DNA of 64,000 bases, taken from assembly GCA_018136815.1 (NCBI GenBank), contig CM030931.1, positions 11,769,380 through 11,833,379 on the forward strand, in the 5' to 3' direction. The DNA comes from Isochrysis galbana. Lineage: Eukaryota; Haptophyta; Isochrysidales; Isochrysidaceae. A program made the translations under genes and the position numbers. The notes beneath the pieces are model-generated. The model saw only the letters and a list, made by a program, of their open reading frames with translations. It searched no databases and was not told the origin of the DNA. Shown here piece after piece: positions 11,647 through 23,128 of the stretch; the first letter of the stretch is position 1, and each line of letters opens with the position of its first letter.

Positions 11647-12700
11647 GCCGCGGGAGAAGCCCCGCACCATTCTCTATCGTGCATCTCGATTGCCGCAGTC
11701 CTCCGCTCCACCCTTGCCTCGCGAAATTCGTGACTACGCCGAGACGATGCCTAGTCGCCTCAAGGCCGCATGGTCTGCCGCGCTCGATGCCACACTCGCT
11801 GCCGGTAGGGGGGGGAACAACACGCCCGCCTCGTCCTAGTTTTAGGTCGCAGGCCCGCCCTCGGCGACCCGGCCCGCTCCGCCGGCTCCCTCTCCCTTCT
11901 CGACGCCCGCTCTATCTTTAGGTCGTCCCCCTTTCGCTGACCCGCCCCGCTCTGTCAGCCTCCCTCTCCCCCTCGATACCTCCCAGTGTTCATTCCCGCG
12001 GATCCCGCATTCCTTCCCTTCCCTTCATGTTTCCGCAGCCCCTTCCTTGTTCCTTTCCCCCCCCTTTTTTGTCCCTTACGTTCCCCTCGGAGACCGCCAC
12101 AACCCCCCCTTTCCCCTTTCCGCGTTCTCCTCCTCCGTTCACTTCCCTCTCCCACCTCCCACCTCGGTTACGTTTGTTTCCGCCCTCGTTTCCTTGTGTG
12201 TCCTCCCGTTCCCGCGGACTCTGTCCGTCGTTTCTTGCGTAGCCTCCGGCCCGCGCACGCCCTGTGTCCCGTCTGAGCCCTCGTCCCCCATGTCGTCCCG
12301 CGCCGAGGAGCAGCCTCCCGAGGCCAGTCCACCGGCCCGCGAGACCGCCCCTCGCGCCGCCTCACGTCATGCTTCGCGGCGTCGTGCCCCGCATCCCTTC
12401 GATACAGAACAACATGCTACAGTCCCACCTCCACACGCACACAGCCACAGCCCCTACTCCACCGAAGCCCACCAATCACAGTAAGATGCTTGAAGTTTGG
12501 GTGCGGGTAGACGCGGATGGGAGTAGGGAGCAGGCCACTCGAAAAGCGTACCCATGTGGCAAGGGTCACATGCCTCACAAATCTTCAGCGGCAACTCCAA
12601 AACAAGAGATGTACACGCTCAGTTCGCCCACAAGTGGCTGAAATGCAGCAGGATGCTGAAGATGATAAAGAGAATTGGCTTGCGCGCAATTGCTACGTCT
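11647..12700. other. Pyrimidine-rich spacer
   Basis: 11930-12290 is strongly C/T-rich on the plus strand. It leads to an ATG at 12290 with a 64-residue Ser/Pro/Arg/His-rich frame, which could be an element head. 12490-12700 is the 3' flank of the downstream protease gene. No domain recognised. Confidence 0.35.
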
Positions 12701-12703
12701 TGG

Positions 12704-15700
12704 TCAGGCGCCGTTGCCGCGAATCCCCAAGTCGCTTTGCCACAGCCCCATCGTCTTCTTGTATTCGGAGATTTGTTCGAGGGTGTCGAGTGCCACCACT
12801 CCATCGGGCGCTGGAGGCAATGCGTGCTGGCCGGAAAAAATTTGGAAAGAGGCCTTGCGCCTCATCGGGCTTTCGCGCGCACAATACTCGTCCCAAAAGG
12901 CCCGTAGCTCCTCCTGTGTGATCTCCTTGACCACCTTTGCGTCTTTCATGTGCCGATCGAAGTCGTACTGTGGTAGCGGCGTGATCTCGTGCCAATACCG
13001 CGAGGTTTCGTGCCTCAGCTTCTTGTCTGCTTCAAGCTTGCGGTCAACCAGAGCTTGGCGGTAGTCAGAAAACTCATCCGTGCTCAGATCGCGCAAAAGG
13101 GTAGGCACGGTTGCTAAGAAAGCCTCGATGCGCTCATCAAGAGTCGCTGGGCAAGCGACTGAGGATTGTATGATGAAACGCAAGCCGACGACATTGTACG
13201 TGAATCGAGTAGTGCACCAAACAATGTAGCCGAGTTGCTCGACGGTTCGCAGCTGCTGCTCGGCGCTCTTGTGCAAAATCTGAGTGTGAAAAGGAGCCCA
13301 AGAGTATACTAGGGGGTCAGCGAATGAGCGGGGGGCGGAGTAAACGGCAGTGTGCGCGTGGGGTCGAGGGCTTGACCGCGTGCGCACCTGTTCGAGCATT
13401 TCAACGAGCATGGTTCGCGGGCGCTCATCAATGCCAAGCTGCAGATACACTTCGATGGCAGAATTCGTGTCATCAGGATTGATGTGGGCCCGCTGCAACT
13501 CCGGCATTAAGCTGCAGTGCTGGCGCACCCATACCTCCTTCGACTCCGGCAGCATCAGCGCGCGCAGAAGAGCATCCGTTTCCTCGCGTTCGGCTTGGGT
13601 AGGTGGTTCGCATCCAAAGGCCGTGCGCGCAGCAGCGACAAGCTCCTCCGCTTGGGCAGTAGAGGCGTTGCCATGGCACAACGCCTGCACCCGGGTGCGG
13701 GCTAGCAAGATAGTTGTGCAAAAGTGGCGATATCCCTCGAGAGTCAGCTCATCGCCGGTCACTACGTTGAGATAGTCCAGGATATGGTGCCGCTTGAACT
13801 CGAGCAATATGGAGGCAAGATATGCTGCGTGCTGATAAGGTTGCTCCTTGAAAAAGTTGGCATAGGTGCGCTTCATGATGTCACGATGAATACCAAAACG
13901 ATCCTTGAGCAGGTCCGGGTTCCGCAGCTTCGAGACAACGCGCTTTAGGAGCTCAGGAAGCTTGTGTGAATATCCTCCGAACATGAGGGTAAGGCCTGAA
14001 TTGGAAGACTGCACACGGTAGTGGAGCATGGCGACCTCGGCGTGGTACGAAAATTCGGTGAGCTCGTCTGAAAGCTGGCGAGTAAAGAGGGAGGTCATCA
14101 CCACCGTGAGTGGGGAGCGGTACGCCTCCGCAGTGTGAATGGCCAAGCAGAGATTCGTCTTGGGACGGCGGAATGTGGCATCCGTCTTGTGCCACAGCTC
14201 GATGCCCGCCTCATTTTGCAGCCGCGTGGGCAGCCGCGGAAGCTCGATCCCAGCTTGCTCGGCGCGCTCGCATTCCAGACTAAAATCGGTTGGGATGAAG
14301 GGGTTGGGATCGGGCAGCCGCAGTGTGCCCGGCTCGGCAGTCGCCCGCGCCCATATGGCTACCGTCTCGTCATCGATGCGCGTGCTACCGAACGGTGTGC
14401 CATACCATGGCTCCCTGTAAGGTGTGGCAGCGCCTTGATGCATGGACGAGGTATGAATCGTAATGATGCGTTCGGGCACGAGCAGTTTGAGCATTCTGAC
14501 AATGGCCTCGGGGTCAAACTCCTCGTGCAGGAAGGGTGCAGAGAGTACCTCTGTTGGCGGATGATACTCAAGAACAGTTGAGATTGAGTTGGTGGCATCC
14601 ATGGGATCGTCCTGCTCCTTGTATCGGAAGCTCATCTCAGCTAGACTGCGTGACTCTTCAAACACCCACTCGGCTGGCGGCGCAGCTTGCAACATGTTGA
14701 GATACGCGAAGATGAGCGGCATGATCTCGCCTACCTTGTGGTCTCCTTCCTCAGTGAGAGCCATCTACACAGTAGACAAGCACGGGGGTTGCGAGTGAGT
14801 CTTGGCTCGCGCCCACAGTAAAGCTGGCCAGGTCATAGACGTAGAAGAATTGAAGGTCGAGATTGGTTTCGCACTCCGCCCACAACATTCGCCCTGACAA
14901 CGAGCAGTGGCTAACTTGCCCCCCCTACCGATGGTGGCACAAAGGATGTGAGCTGCGCACCTGTAGCTCAAAGAGCGAGAAGTCAGAAGCGGAGGCGGAC
15001 TCGCCCGCACACAGCGAGTCAGCCCAGCCCTTGTTCTTCAGTAGGGAAAGAAGCGACCCTTCGGACTCGTGCCCAAGCAGGTGGGAGATATATCGGTGTG
15101 GCTTGGACTTCCAGAGCCCTTTGATGGAAGGCATTGGCCACAACACCGTGAGCAGACGTAATTGGCGCACTGGCACACTGACGAGAGCCTGGCGCATCGC
15201 ATGCACATATGGGTCCCCGCCCCATGCAGATTTTGGGCGCTCAATATTCGGAATGGGCGCGAACAGCGGCAGCACAAGTGCTTCAAGTTCGTCGAGACCT
15301 TGTCGGCCGAGCACGCACAGCCGCATCGCGTTCGCCGAGTAGTGCTTTGCATGGAAAGCGATGAGAGCGTCGCGAATCAAGAGCGGTGGTTTGCACACGC
15401 ACCTGACCGACACATGCACACGGCCAAACCGAGTGGGCGACAAACAGAGCGAAATTGGACGGGCAGGAAGATCGGTAAGCGTCGATGTGTTCCCTGTGCC
15501 GAATTTGTGCTGCGGGTGGTCGTGCCTAGCAAGCGATCGCGTCAGCTGAGCCATCCGCCACTGGTCGGATTGCAGGTTCTTGGCGTTTTCCGAGTCGATG
15601 GCCTTGAGCTCGCGCTCAGTTGCCCCCTCGGTGAACAGAGGCGCAAGGAAGAATTGAGAAAATCGGTCCAGAGCCCCAGCGAGCTGGCCAGGCACCACAT

Positions 15701-16466
15701 CAAAGTGGAAATTCGTATTTTCGAAGGCGGTGTAAGCATTCGATCCGCCACCGTTCATGGCGAGAAAGCTCTGGTACTCGGCCTCGTCCGGGTACTTGGC
15801 GGTGCCCAAAAAGAGCATGTGCTCGAGAAAATGGGCCAAACCAGGAAGTTCGGGAGGGTCCGAGGAGTGTCCCACGGAAACATCCATTGATGCTGCTGCT
15901 TTGTCTGCAGCTGGGTCAGACACGAGCACCACCTGCAGCTCGTTCCTGAGCCTGATGTACCGGTACCTCCTGTCATCGCATTCCGGTTTACGGATGTCGT
16001 CGCGACGGTCGACCACCTCCACCGCAACATTCGTTGGGCTCAGCGCTGGGTGCGCAGAGTCATAGGACGAGTTGGTGTCCGTCTTCGGCCGGGGCATGAT
16101 GTTGGCGACACACTCAGTGCACACATCAAAGTCGCATATACGACATGAGCGCATCTTTGCGCCAAGGGGCTGGTCATTGCCGCAGAGGTCGCACTCCCCA
16201 AACTCGTCGGGCATTTCATACGGGTATAGCGCGTGACTACCGGTCGCGCAAACCTCACACAAGTCGTCCCCTTCTCCAATCGGTGGTGCGATGGGCTCCC
16301 CCAGCTCAGCCTTGCACTGCGCACAGACATCGTACTCGCAGAGGCGGCAACCGCGCATTGGCGCGCCGAGCGGCTGGTCCGCGCCGCACACATCGCAGTT
16401 GAACCGGTCGTGCGGCGTGTCGAAAGCATTGAGCGCGTGTTGATGCGGGCAGACCTCAACCAACAT
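12704..16466 (-). CDS. Insulysin-type M16 metalloprotease with two N-terminal C1-like zinc fingers
   Basis: Exon 1 (16466-14961) and exon 2 (14764-12704) are joined by a 196-nt GT-AG intron in phase 0, giving about 1188 residues; insulysin is about 1020. Residues 6-53 and 70-121 are two Cys/His-rich modules (C..C, CxxCG, GCRLCEYDVCAQC and CRICDFDVCTEC) resembling C1/DC1 fingers. The inverted zinc motif HFLEH is at 212-216, with a distal glutamate in the following ERELKAIDSENAKN segment. The C-terminal half shows EQLGYIVW and GLRFIIQS, as in insulysin. The segment after GTGNTSTL (around 15480-15380) is about 15 residues longer than in animal insulysin and may hide another small intron. The protein should degrade peptides in the cytosol or an organelle. 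The zinc-finger fusion is unusual. ATG 16466 directly precedes the first finger. Confidence 0.88.
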
Positions 16467-16735
16467 GTCGACAGCAGCAAGGGGAGAGGGGGAGAGGAAT
16501 ACGGCGAGAGGGAAGAGAGAGGGAGAGAGCGCGCGGCTGGGACGGGCAGAAGGGGTGGGAGGTTGGTCAGGGGGCGGGGGCGAGAGGGTGAGAGGGCTCG
16601 AGACGCGCGCAGCAACTCGCAGGCTCGGTGGAGGGAGGGCGGGAAGGGCGCGAGCGAGAGGACGGCGGCGCGGCAGCGGCTCCTCGTAGGCGCGCGCAAG
16701 CGAGGGAGTGAGAGAAGACGGAGGCGCGGGGAGGG

Positions 16736-16995
<260 letters not shown>

Positions 16996-17228
16996 GGCTT
17001 GATTAAGACTTGTGAAGTGTCTGCTGAATGACGGAAGTCTTCCCTTTGGCTCTTTCTCTCACAGAAAGTACTCCAGTTCTCGTAGACATGCACCGGGCAC
17101 CGGGTGCGGCACATCACGCCGAACGGCGAGACCCCGTCCACACGGGGGCCCCGCAGAGGAATGTACTACCATTAGCTCTACAATACAATACGCGACGAGG
17201 ATCGGTTCTCCCTCCATCTGATATGGAT

Positions 17229-17500
17229 AGGGCGGTCAAACACGAGTTTAACTTCTAAGGGTGGAAGAAGGTGAAAAGTCAAAACACCAAAGTAAAGCGG
17301 TAGAAACCCCGGAAAACACCCATCTAGCACATATTCGGTGCCCTTTGGGCCCCAGGACCCCACCGGAGCCCCCACAACGAAGCTCTTGTGTATCTCAAGT
17401 AGGGCATTCGGGAGATTTGTAATTGTAATCACTTTTGTATCGTATTTCAGCGCATCCTTGATAATTCCCTTCAATTCGTCATGAGTCATCATGAGTCATG
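17229..17500 (+). repeat. Dispersed repeat starting TAGGGCGGTCAAAC
   Basis: The start motif followed by TTTAACTTCTAAGGGTG recurs at 25927 and 28218. A shorter form occurs at 23002, 61098 and, inverted, near 48695. The following 250 bp is AT-richer than its surroundings. At 61098 the same motif is the 5' end of a LINE, so these may be 5' fragments of related elements. Confidence 0.55.
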
Positions 17501-17514
17501 ACGGATATGATATT

Positions 17515-17690
17515 AGCCCGGTCACTCACTATGGGGGTGCGGAGGGCACCAGCTACTATGGGCAAATGAAGGGCTAAATAAGCTCCCTATAGGATATAGG
17601 ATCCGGTAGGATAGATCAGCAAAAAATTTTGGGGGTTCTCCAGCGAAATTTTCGAAAAATACCGAATTTCAGGCCAAGGCCAAGGCTAGG
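17515..17690 (+). repeat. Repeat family F, copy 1
   Basis: Begins TAGCCCGGTCACTCACTATG and contains the blocks GGAGGGCACCAGCT, GCTAAATAAGCTCCCTAT and CGAAATTTTCGAAAAATACC. Other copies are at 19853, 38256, 57590 (inverted) and 63918. The conserved start and variable length suggest a DNA-transposon end or 5' fragments. Confidence 0.65.
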
Positions 17691-17941
17691 GCTGACAATT
17701 AACAGGCAAGTTTTTTGGAAACCCATTAGTAGTTTTTTGGCCTGAGCGAGCCCGCTCTCCGCTGCCCTGCCCGTTGTGCCTGCCCGCGGCGGCGGCCGCG
17801 CGCGATGGCGCGACTCACAGACACCCTGACACCCTATGTCGATATGTCGATGCAGGTCCCAGCGCACGAACCCGCGCAGCCAGGGCAATCGCCGAAGATG
17901 CGAACGAGAACATCGAGCTGGAGCGCGCATGCGATGAGCGC

Positions 17942-18196
17942 ATGGGCACGGAGGAAGTCGAGAGCGAGCACGTGGGCGACAGCGATGGCGAGAGCAGCGA
18001 GGTCGAGGACGAGGACGAGGATGAGGACGAGGACGAGGATGAGGAGCCCGAGGTCGTCAAGCTCAAGAAGGGCATGAAGGTCGAGCACGAGCGCCACGGC
18101 ATGGGCACCATCGTCATGCTGGGCAAGGGCACGTTGTTCGGCAAGAACAGGATGCAGGTGGAGTTCAACGGGACGACGATGTGGGTGAGCGCCTAG
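17942..18196 (+). CDS. Acidic protein fragment with a small basic C-terminal motif
   Basis: From ATG 17942 a frame of 84 residues encodes an acidic Glu/Asp run (about 15 alternating ED) and then KKGMKVEHERHGMGTIVML and a short beta-like end. The GxxVxHxxHGxGTV pattern resembles small SH3-like segments. The frame is open upstream to about 17850, and CAG just before GGCAATCGCC could be a splice acceptor. GTGAGC just before the stop could be a donor. It is therefore probably one exon of a longer gene, or a fragment. 18197-18520 shows no clear continuation. Confidence 0.35.
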   Translation: MGTEEVESEHVGDSDGESSEVEDEDEDEDEDEDEEPEVVKLKKGMKVEHERHGMGTIVMLGKGTLFGKNRMQVEFNGTTMWVSA

Positions 18197-18519
18197 GCCC
18201 CAGACATGACCATGAATGCAAGCCGGGGCGCTCAGATGACCCGCCCGCCCGCCCCCGGGCTCTGCCGGGGTCTCTGCAGGGCCTGCAGGGACATCTTCAC
18301 CTGCGTCTTCACCTGCGGCGTCGGCGTGCGGCATCGGCCAGCGGCTCAGTGCAGGTGCGCATCTTCCCAGTTGGAATTTGTTTTATTCCTCCCCCCTCCC
18401 TCCTCTCTGTCTCGGAGGAGAGATGCCAAGGAAGAAGACCTGTGGCTTCTCCAAAGGCAACTCCTGCTGGAGAGGACGAGCCTCGTGCGCACCTGGGTCA
18501 GAGGGGCGCCCTCTCGCGG

Positions 18520-18640
18520 GCGCTTCAAGTGCGCGGCGTCAAGCATGGCCTGATCGTCCGGCGCGGCGAGGGTGGCGGCAGAGGGGAGGGGAGCGGCGCG
18601 CGCTCCATGACCACGACCCTATCGTTTTAACGATAGTTGT
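18520..18640 (-). repeat. 5' head of a LINE-like element
   Basis: On the minus strand the perfect hairpin CTATCGTT/AACGATAG (18619-18636) precedes ATGGAGCGCGCGCC. Only the head is present. 18641-18973 contains no recognisable gene. Confidence 0.5.
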
Positions 18641-18973
18641 ATTATAGTATTAGTAATTAATATGGGGATCCAAAGAAAAGCCGCAAATCAACGGCTGGGC
18701 AAGGGCCGAGAGGACTGGAGGGTTGAGATGACCGGGGACCGCTCGAGCAAAGCAAGGGGCCAGTGGCATTGCACATTGCAGATAGTGCCCTCCACACCCC
18801 TATCCCCTACCTACTACCTACAGCTATAGTGAGTGACCTGGCAGTTAAAATATTGAGTTTGATGACGTTTTCTCTTTTACCTCATGTACGGTGTACAGTA
18901 TTCAATTCTGTTCAGTCCTTCAACTTTGGGGCAACAATTGACAATGGCGGCACGACCGCGTCAGCTCAGCTCG

Positions 18974-19678
18974 TCACATAAAGTCAGACATGGTAGCACC
19001 CAAATCCTTTGGATCAAGTAGCGATGCATCGGTGATTGCCTCCTCATCACCACCTTCTAGATCGAATTCCTCATCGAGCATGCCAGCGTCCTCCTGCGAT
19101 AAATCATCTCCGGACTCATCCTCATCATCGGAGAGCAGACCTTTCCGATCGAGCCACTCAAGGATCCCCTCGGGGGGTTTCAATGGCAAGTGAATGAACT
19201 GCGTGAGGGAGGAAACAAAGGAAGACACTCAGCAATGGCAAGCTTCCATGAGCATTTACTACACTGCCAAAAGCGCCGCAGCAGGTACTTCTGGCGCACT
19301 TATCCTGGGTAGATGCCACCGAAAAGCCGGGCTGGCGCACACCTCGTCGATCGGGAATCTCATCACGTTTTCGTTAGGCTTGTCCTTCCACATCTCACGT
19401 ACATCATCCAGGTTGTAATTCTCTCGTGTGAGGCCAGGCTTAAAGGAGCCGGGGTGCTCTGGATCCCAAATGTAGTCGGAGTACAGTTTCTGATCATCGA
19501 CGCCGCCGTAAAACCAGGTGAGGTCCTTTTCCTCAGGCGACAGATCTGTAGAGTCCTCCGATGGCGCAGCAGGCGCGTCCATCCGGACAAGCCGTACGCG
19601 GCGTCCAACGTGTGCCGGTGAGTGTGGTGGGAGCACGAGCGAGAGGGCTCCACAAATCGCGTGTGCGAGCGCGACCAT
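18974..19678 (-). CDS. Conserved-looking protein with secretory/plastid-type leader (2 exons)
   Basis: Exons 19678-19343 and 19198-18974, with a 144-nt GT-AG intron in phase 0, encode 186 residues. The N-terminus is a hydrophobic signal-like segment (VALAHAICGALSLVLPP) followed by a basic, Ser/Pro-rich stretch, the bipartite layout of proteins sent to complex plastids. The middle (DLTWFYGGVDDQKLYSDYIW and FKPGLTRENYNLDDVREMW) is compact and rich in Trp, Tyr and Asp, as in a folded domain. After the intron comes LPLKPPEGILEWLDRKGLL and an acidic tail. The continuous frame across a clean intron supports a real gene. I do not recognise the family. Plastid targeting is inference; a plain secretory role is possible. 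Confidence 0.6.
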
Positions 19679-19852
19679 CGGAGGCGACGCGATCCGGTGT
19701 ACACACACAGGACGGTAGTGGACCGGAAGGGAGGAAGAGAGCTAGGCGGAGCACGAGCACGAGGAACCAGTCGGGCGAGAGGATAGGCGGCGGAATGAAT
19801 TTTCTTGTAAAGTAGGCATAGCAAGCTAGCGGCTAGCGGCCACGCAGGGATT

Positions 19853-19990
19853 AGCCCGGTCACCGGTCATTCACCAAGGTGCAAGGTGGTGCAGAGGGCA
19901 CCGGCTGCAATGGCAATGGGTAAATCACGGCCAAAATAAGCTCCGTCACATGTAGGCCCCAGGCCCCTCCCCCCTCCCCGGGAGCCCTCA
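19853..19990 (+). repeat. Repeat family F, copy 2
   Basis: Starts TTAGCCCGGTCACCGGTCAT and contains GCAGAGGGCACCGGCTGCAATGG and AAATAAGCTCC. It is more diverged than copies 1 and 3. Confidence 0.55.
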
Positions 19991-20790
19991 CAACGAGGCC
20001 GAAGCGTGACCCAAACACGGCAAAATAACAGGAACAGGAAACTGGAAACTGGAACAGGAACAGGAACAAGGGACAAGGGAACATGAAACAGCAAGCCTAA
20101 ATACACACACAGACACACTATCTCGGAGAGCCCAGAGAACGACGCCGGGCGCGCTGTGAGCCCATTCTTGTTCATCAGCCCGGTGTCCGGCCCGCGCCAA
20201 GCCCCATCTAATAGCCCTTCACTCACCATCTACCCAGGAACCGCCGAGCTAGAGCTAGCGACGCCAATCGCGCGCGACGCGCCTCCAACCTCCAACCAAG
20301 CAGGGTCGAAAATCGGCCGCCGCGGCTAACGTCCGCCGCGGGGACAATTCCCGCACCGCCTGCCAAGGCCGCCACCCACCGGGCGAATATATGTCGGAGC
20401 GAGGCTCGTTTCCTCCTTGGAAACGAGTCGCGAGGGCGCACCGGCGGCTAGCGCGGCGCACGGCTCATCCTTCATCCGGGGAGCCCGGAACGCGCTCATC
20501 GGGAGAACGGGGAAGGCCAATGACGGGCATTTGAAATGGACGGGACGAAAGGGGCACGCAACGCGAATCGGAGAGACGGAGAGCGTAGGAAAGGGCGCGG
20601 CGAGCAGATACCGCTTGTTTGGTGTTTGGGACTCGTAGGGACTCGTAGACTCGAAAGGGTTACTTGGAAGGCTAGGGGCTTGGGGACTCAGGGGCTTGGG
20701 GAGACATAGGGGGTACAAACCCACCAGCTGGCACCCCTGCACAAGCTAGTTCGCCCCCACCTGATTGTTGACTCGCAACCTGAAACCTGA
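19991..20790. other. Spacer with element debris
   Basis: 20240-20330 shares short blocks (GCCAATCGCGC, TCGAAATCGGCCGC) with 28850-28905, a stretch tied to Ty3-like debris. 20425-20720 has patchy similarity to 32970-33240, including CGCGAGGGCGC and GACTCGNGG runs. No coding domain seen. Confidence 0.35.
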
Positions 20791-20796
20791 ACTAAA

Positions 20797-20915
20797 CATG
20801 TTCACCCCAACCTGAACATGTTCACCCCAACCTGAACATGTTCACCCCAACCTGAACATGTTCACCCCAACCTGAACATGTTCACTCCAACCTGAACATG
20901 TTCACTCCAATCTCG
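20797..20915. repeat. 20-bp tandem repeat with palindromic core
   Basis: Six copies of a 20-bp unit, each containing the perfect 12-bp palindrome TGAACATGTTCA. The last two units carry a C-to-T change (TTCACT). Confidence 0.92.
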
Positions 20916-20929
20916 GGCCGCGCTGCCGG

Positions 20930-21272
20930 GGCCGCGCGGCCGTCCCCAGGGTGGGAGAGGCCTCTACCATAAGGCATGCTTGGTGGATGAGTGATTCGCG
21001 TCTTGGGTGGTGCTGGCTCTCTGTCCTCCACAGCCTGTGGCCCACCATGAGGTGGGCCAGCATGGCTGCTGTGGCTGCTGTGGCCGGGGCCACGGGCCGT
21101 GCGGCGCGACCGGGGTCGCGCTCACCTGCTCAGCCTCTACGGGCGGACGCGGTCGCTTCGCCAGCGACAGCTCCATGGGTGAGTGCTGGGGGGACGCCCG
21201 CGGCGGGGGACCCGAAGGAGAGGTGGGGAGCGGCGGCGCGCTCCATGGCGACCAACTATAAAGTTAGTTCGG
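20930..21272 (-). repeat. 5' head of a LINE-like element
   Basis: Minus strand: hairpin AACTAACTTTATAGTT (21254-21269), then ATGGAGCGC and a short basic frame. It is similar to 3045-3390 over the GGCCACGGGCCGTG and GACGCGGTCGCTTCGCCAGC blocks. 21273-21575 contains small CAAGTA repeats and no gene. Confidence 0.55.
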
Positions 21273-21575
21273 ATGAATGAGGTATTAAATGGTGGCGCTC
21301 ACAGGCCTCAAGCCTATCGGGCCACTCTTATTGTGCGAGGGCCATCGATTTGAACACCCATAAGTACCCCCACAAGTACACAAGTACAAGTACAAGTACA
21401 AGTGACGGTGGCCTGAGCAAGTAATGTTCGTTCTTTCGCGGCATCGCGGGGACGCACTAAAAGCGCCAACATGGATTTAGAGTGCGACTAACATGTTGAG
21501 AGGATGAGCCACACACGGCCCTTTTGAGTGTCCTGCCAAATGATGCCTATGGCATCTCCCGCAACTTGGCATGCA

Positions 21576-22577
21576 CTAAAGTGGAAATGTTTGCGTAGGT
21601 GCCGTTGCATCTAAGCGGCGAAGTTCGCTTGACGAAAGCTTCGACGCCCCGGCTGATTGGCTAGATGCTCCAACTAGATCGACGAGGATGAGATCTAGTG
21701 GCTCTTCAATGCCTTGATCGCGCCGCATTTGCTGAAGCTTCACACCACCTGCCACCGTTTCGCGCGAAATGACGAGTGCAGTTATCTCTGCCATCGTCGC
21801 TGCCTTTGGCGGGGCTGACGGGTCGAGCAGCGCGGACAGCTCGACTCCAAGAGCTGGGCGGACGGCTTGCAAGTATTCTTTCGCCACGAGGGAGCGGTGC
21901 TCGTATGTGTGCAGCAGATCTGCGTGGGCTTTATTGGCCAACAATTTGTCGCCAGTCACACCCACGTAGCAGACGCGCGTACATGCGAGTGCTGCCACTG
22001 CCAGCAGAAGGCGGTGCCCCGCATGAAGACGGTCAAATGTGCCGCCGACGGCCACGTGCTCATGAACAAGTCGGCGAGATGCGCACGGATTGCCGCCGAG
22101 GACCTTCATGGAGCTAGCATCAGACGAAAGGGGCAGCTCGCCCAAGCAACCTGCAATGCAAAAGGGCAGCTCAGCTAACCCAGCTTGGTGGCGTGCCTCG
22201 CGGATCCGTCGGATTGCGTCCTCTACGCACGCGTCAGGCAGACTGCTCTCTCCCTCTATCGGTGGCTTGAGAAGAGCGCTGAGCTGTCTGTGTGTCGCGG
22301 CCTGCTCGAGCCGCCAGCCGCCGGCCGCGAGTACGGGGACGAGGTCAAGGCGGGGCGCGTGTGTTGGTATGCAGTCGTATGCCCGCGAGAGCAGGCTGAC
22401 AAGCTGGTCGGAGAGCTCGTCCCGCACGTGGACCGCTGCCGGCTGCTCGGCCAGCAGCAGGAGCATCACGCGTGAAAGCGGGTCTGCAGCGGCGGCGGTC
22501 GCGAGAGCACCAGAGAGCTGCCGCATCCAGAGCGGATGGCTGCCTACACGCAAAGGCAGCAAGAAGACGGGGCGCAT
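21576..22577 (-). CDS. Phosphopantetheine adenylyltransferase, eukaryote type, stand-alone
   Basis: A single exon of 333 residues. The second half is the nucleotidyltransferase domain of CoA biosynthesis (4'-phosphopantetheine + ATP to dephospho-CoA): VAVGGTFDRLHAGHRLLL (176-193, with the TxxxxH nucleotide site), YVGVTGDKLLANK (204-216), VISRETVAGG (269-278) and KLSSSELRR (313-321). This is the eukaryotic/archaeal type, not bacterial CoaD. Residues 1-170 are a variable N-terminal region like that of animal CoA synthase. There is no dephospho-CoA kinase domain, so the next step must be encoded elsewhere. ATG 22577 is the first in frame. A G-run of about 27 bases lies just upstream (22634-22662). 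Confidence 0.85.
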   Translation of the reverse strand: MRPVFLLPLRVGSHPLWMRQLSGALATAAAADPLSRVMLLLLAEQPAAVHVRDELSDQLVSLLSRAYDCIPTHAPRLDLVPVLAAGGWRLEQAATHRQLSALLKPPIEGESSLPDACVEDAIRRIREARHQAGLAELPFCIAGCLGELPLSSDASSMKVLGGNPCASRRLVHEHVAVGGTFDRLHAGHRLLLAVAALACTRVCYVGVTGDKLLANKAHADLLHTYEHRSLVAKEYLQAVRPALGVELSALLDPSAPPKAATMAEITALVISRETVAGGVKLQQMRRDQGIEEPLDLILVDLVGASSQSAGASKLSSSELRRLDATAPTQTFPL

Positions 22578-23001
22578 GTGCGCGTTGTAGCGAGGGCGAA
22601 GAGGTGAGTGCGGTCGGATGGCCCGTGGGTGGGTGGGTGGGGGGGGGGGGGGGGGGGGGGGGAGGAGGAGAAGGGCCAGAAGGGCCCAAGAGAGCACACG
22701 CGCCGAGGGCCAGCCGGCGGAGGCGTCCGTCGGGTGCTCTCGAGGTTTTATTCTCCTGATCGAGTGGGAGCTCTACTAATCACTAATCACTACTCGTAAT
22801 CATCTTGCAGTGTCAGTGTGTCAGTGGAGGGGGAGGGAGGAGAACGCAAATCTTGAAGCAAACAATAAGGGATACTAGGAGGTCGGCCAATTCCTCTGCT
22901 GGCTGCTGGCAAGTCCTTCCCCGTCCCCTAATGGTGTTTTTGTCTCTAGAGCCCCACCAAAGCTTGATCTGGGCATCTGGGCTCTAGGCCTATGGCCTAT
23001 G

Positions 23002-23110
23002 GGTAGGGCGGTCAAACAGGGCTTTTTAAGTACTAACACTAATATGAGGGGGGGGGGGGTTGACATTTTTTGACCATTCTCCAAAGCCCACAACAAACCT
23101 CCCAGAGGGG
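23002..23110 (+). repeat. Element 5' fragment starting TAGGGCGGTCAAAC
   Basis: The start motif is followed after about 60 bp by TTTTTGACCATTCTCCAAAGCC. The same pair is found inverted at 48615-48700, where it leads into a LINE-like head. That links the motif to the 5' ends of these elements. Confidence 0.5.
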
Positions 23111-23128
23111 CCACCTGCCGCCACGAAC

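Noticed and set aside
17178..17492. 104-residue minus-strand frame beside the TAGGGCGGTCAAAC motif
   Set aside because: It lies inside a dispersed repeat, and other copies do not keep the frame.
20797..20915. CRISPR-like array
   Set aside because: The 20-bp units are contiguous with no unique spacers, so it is a plain minisatellite.
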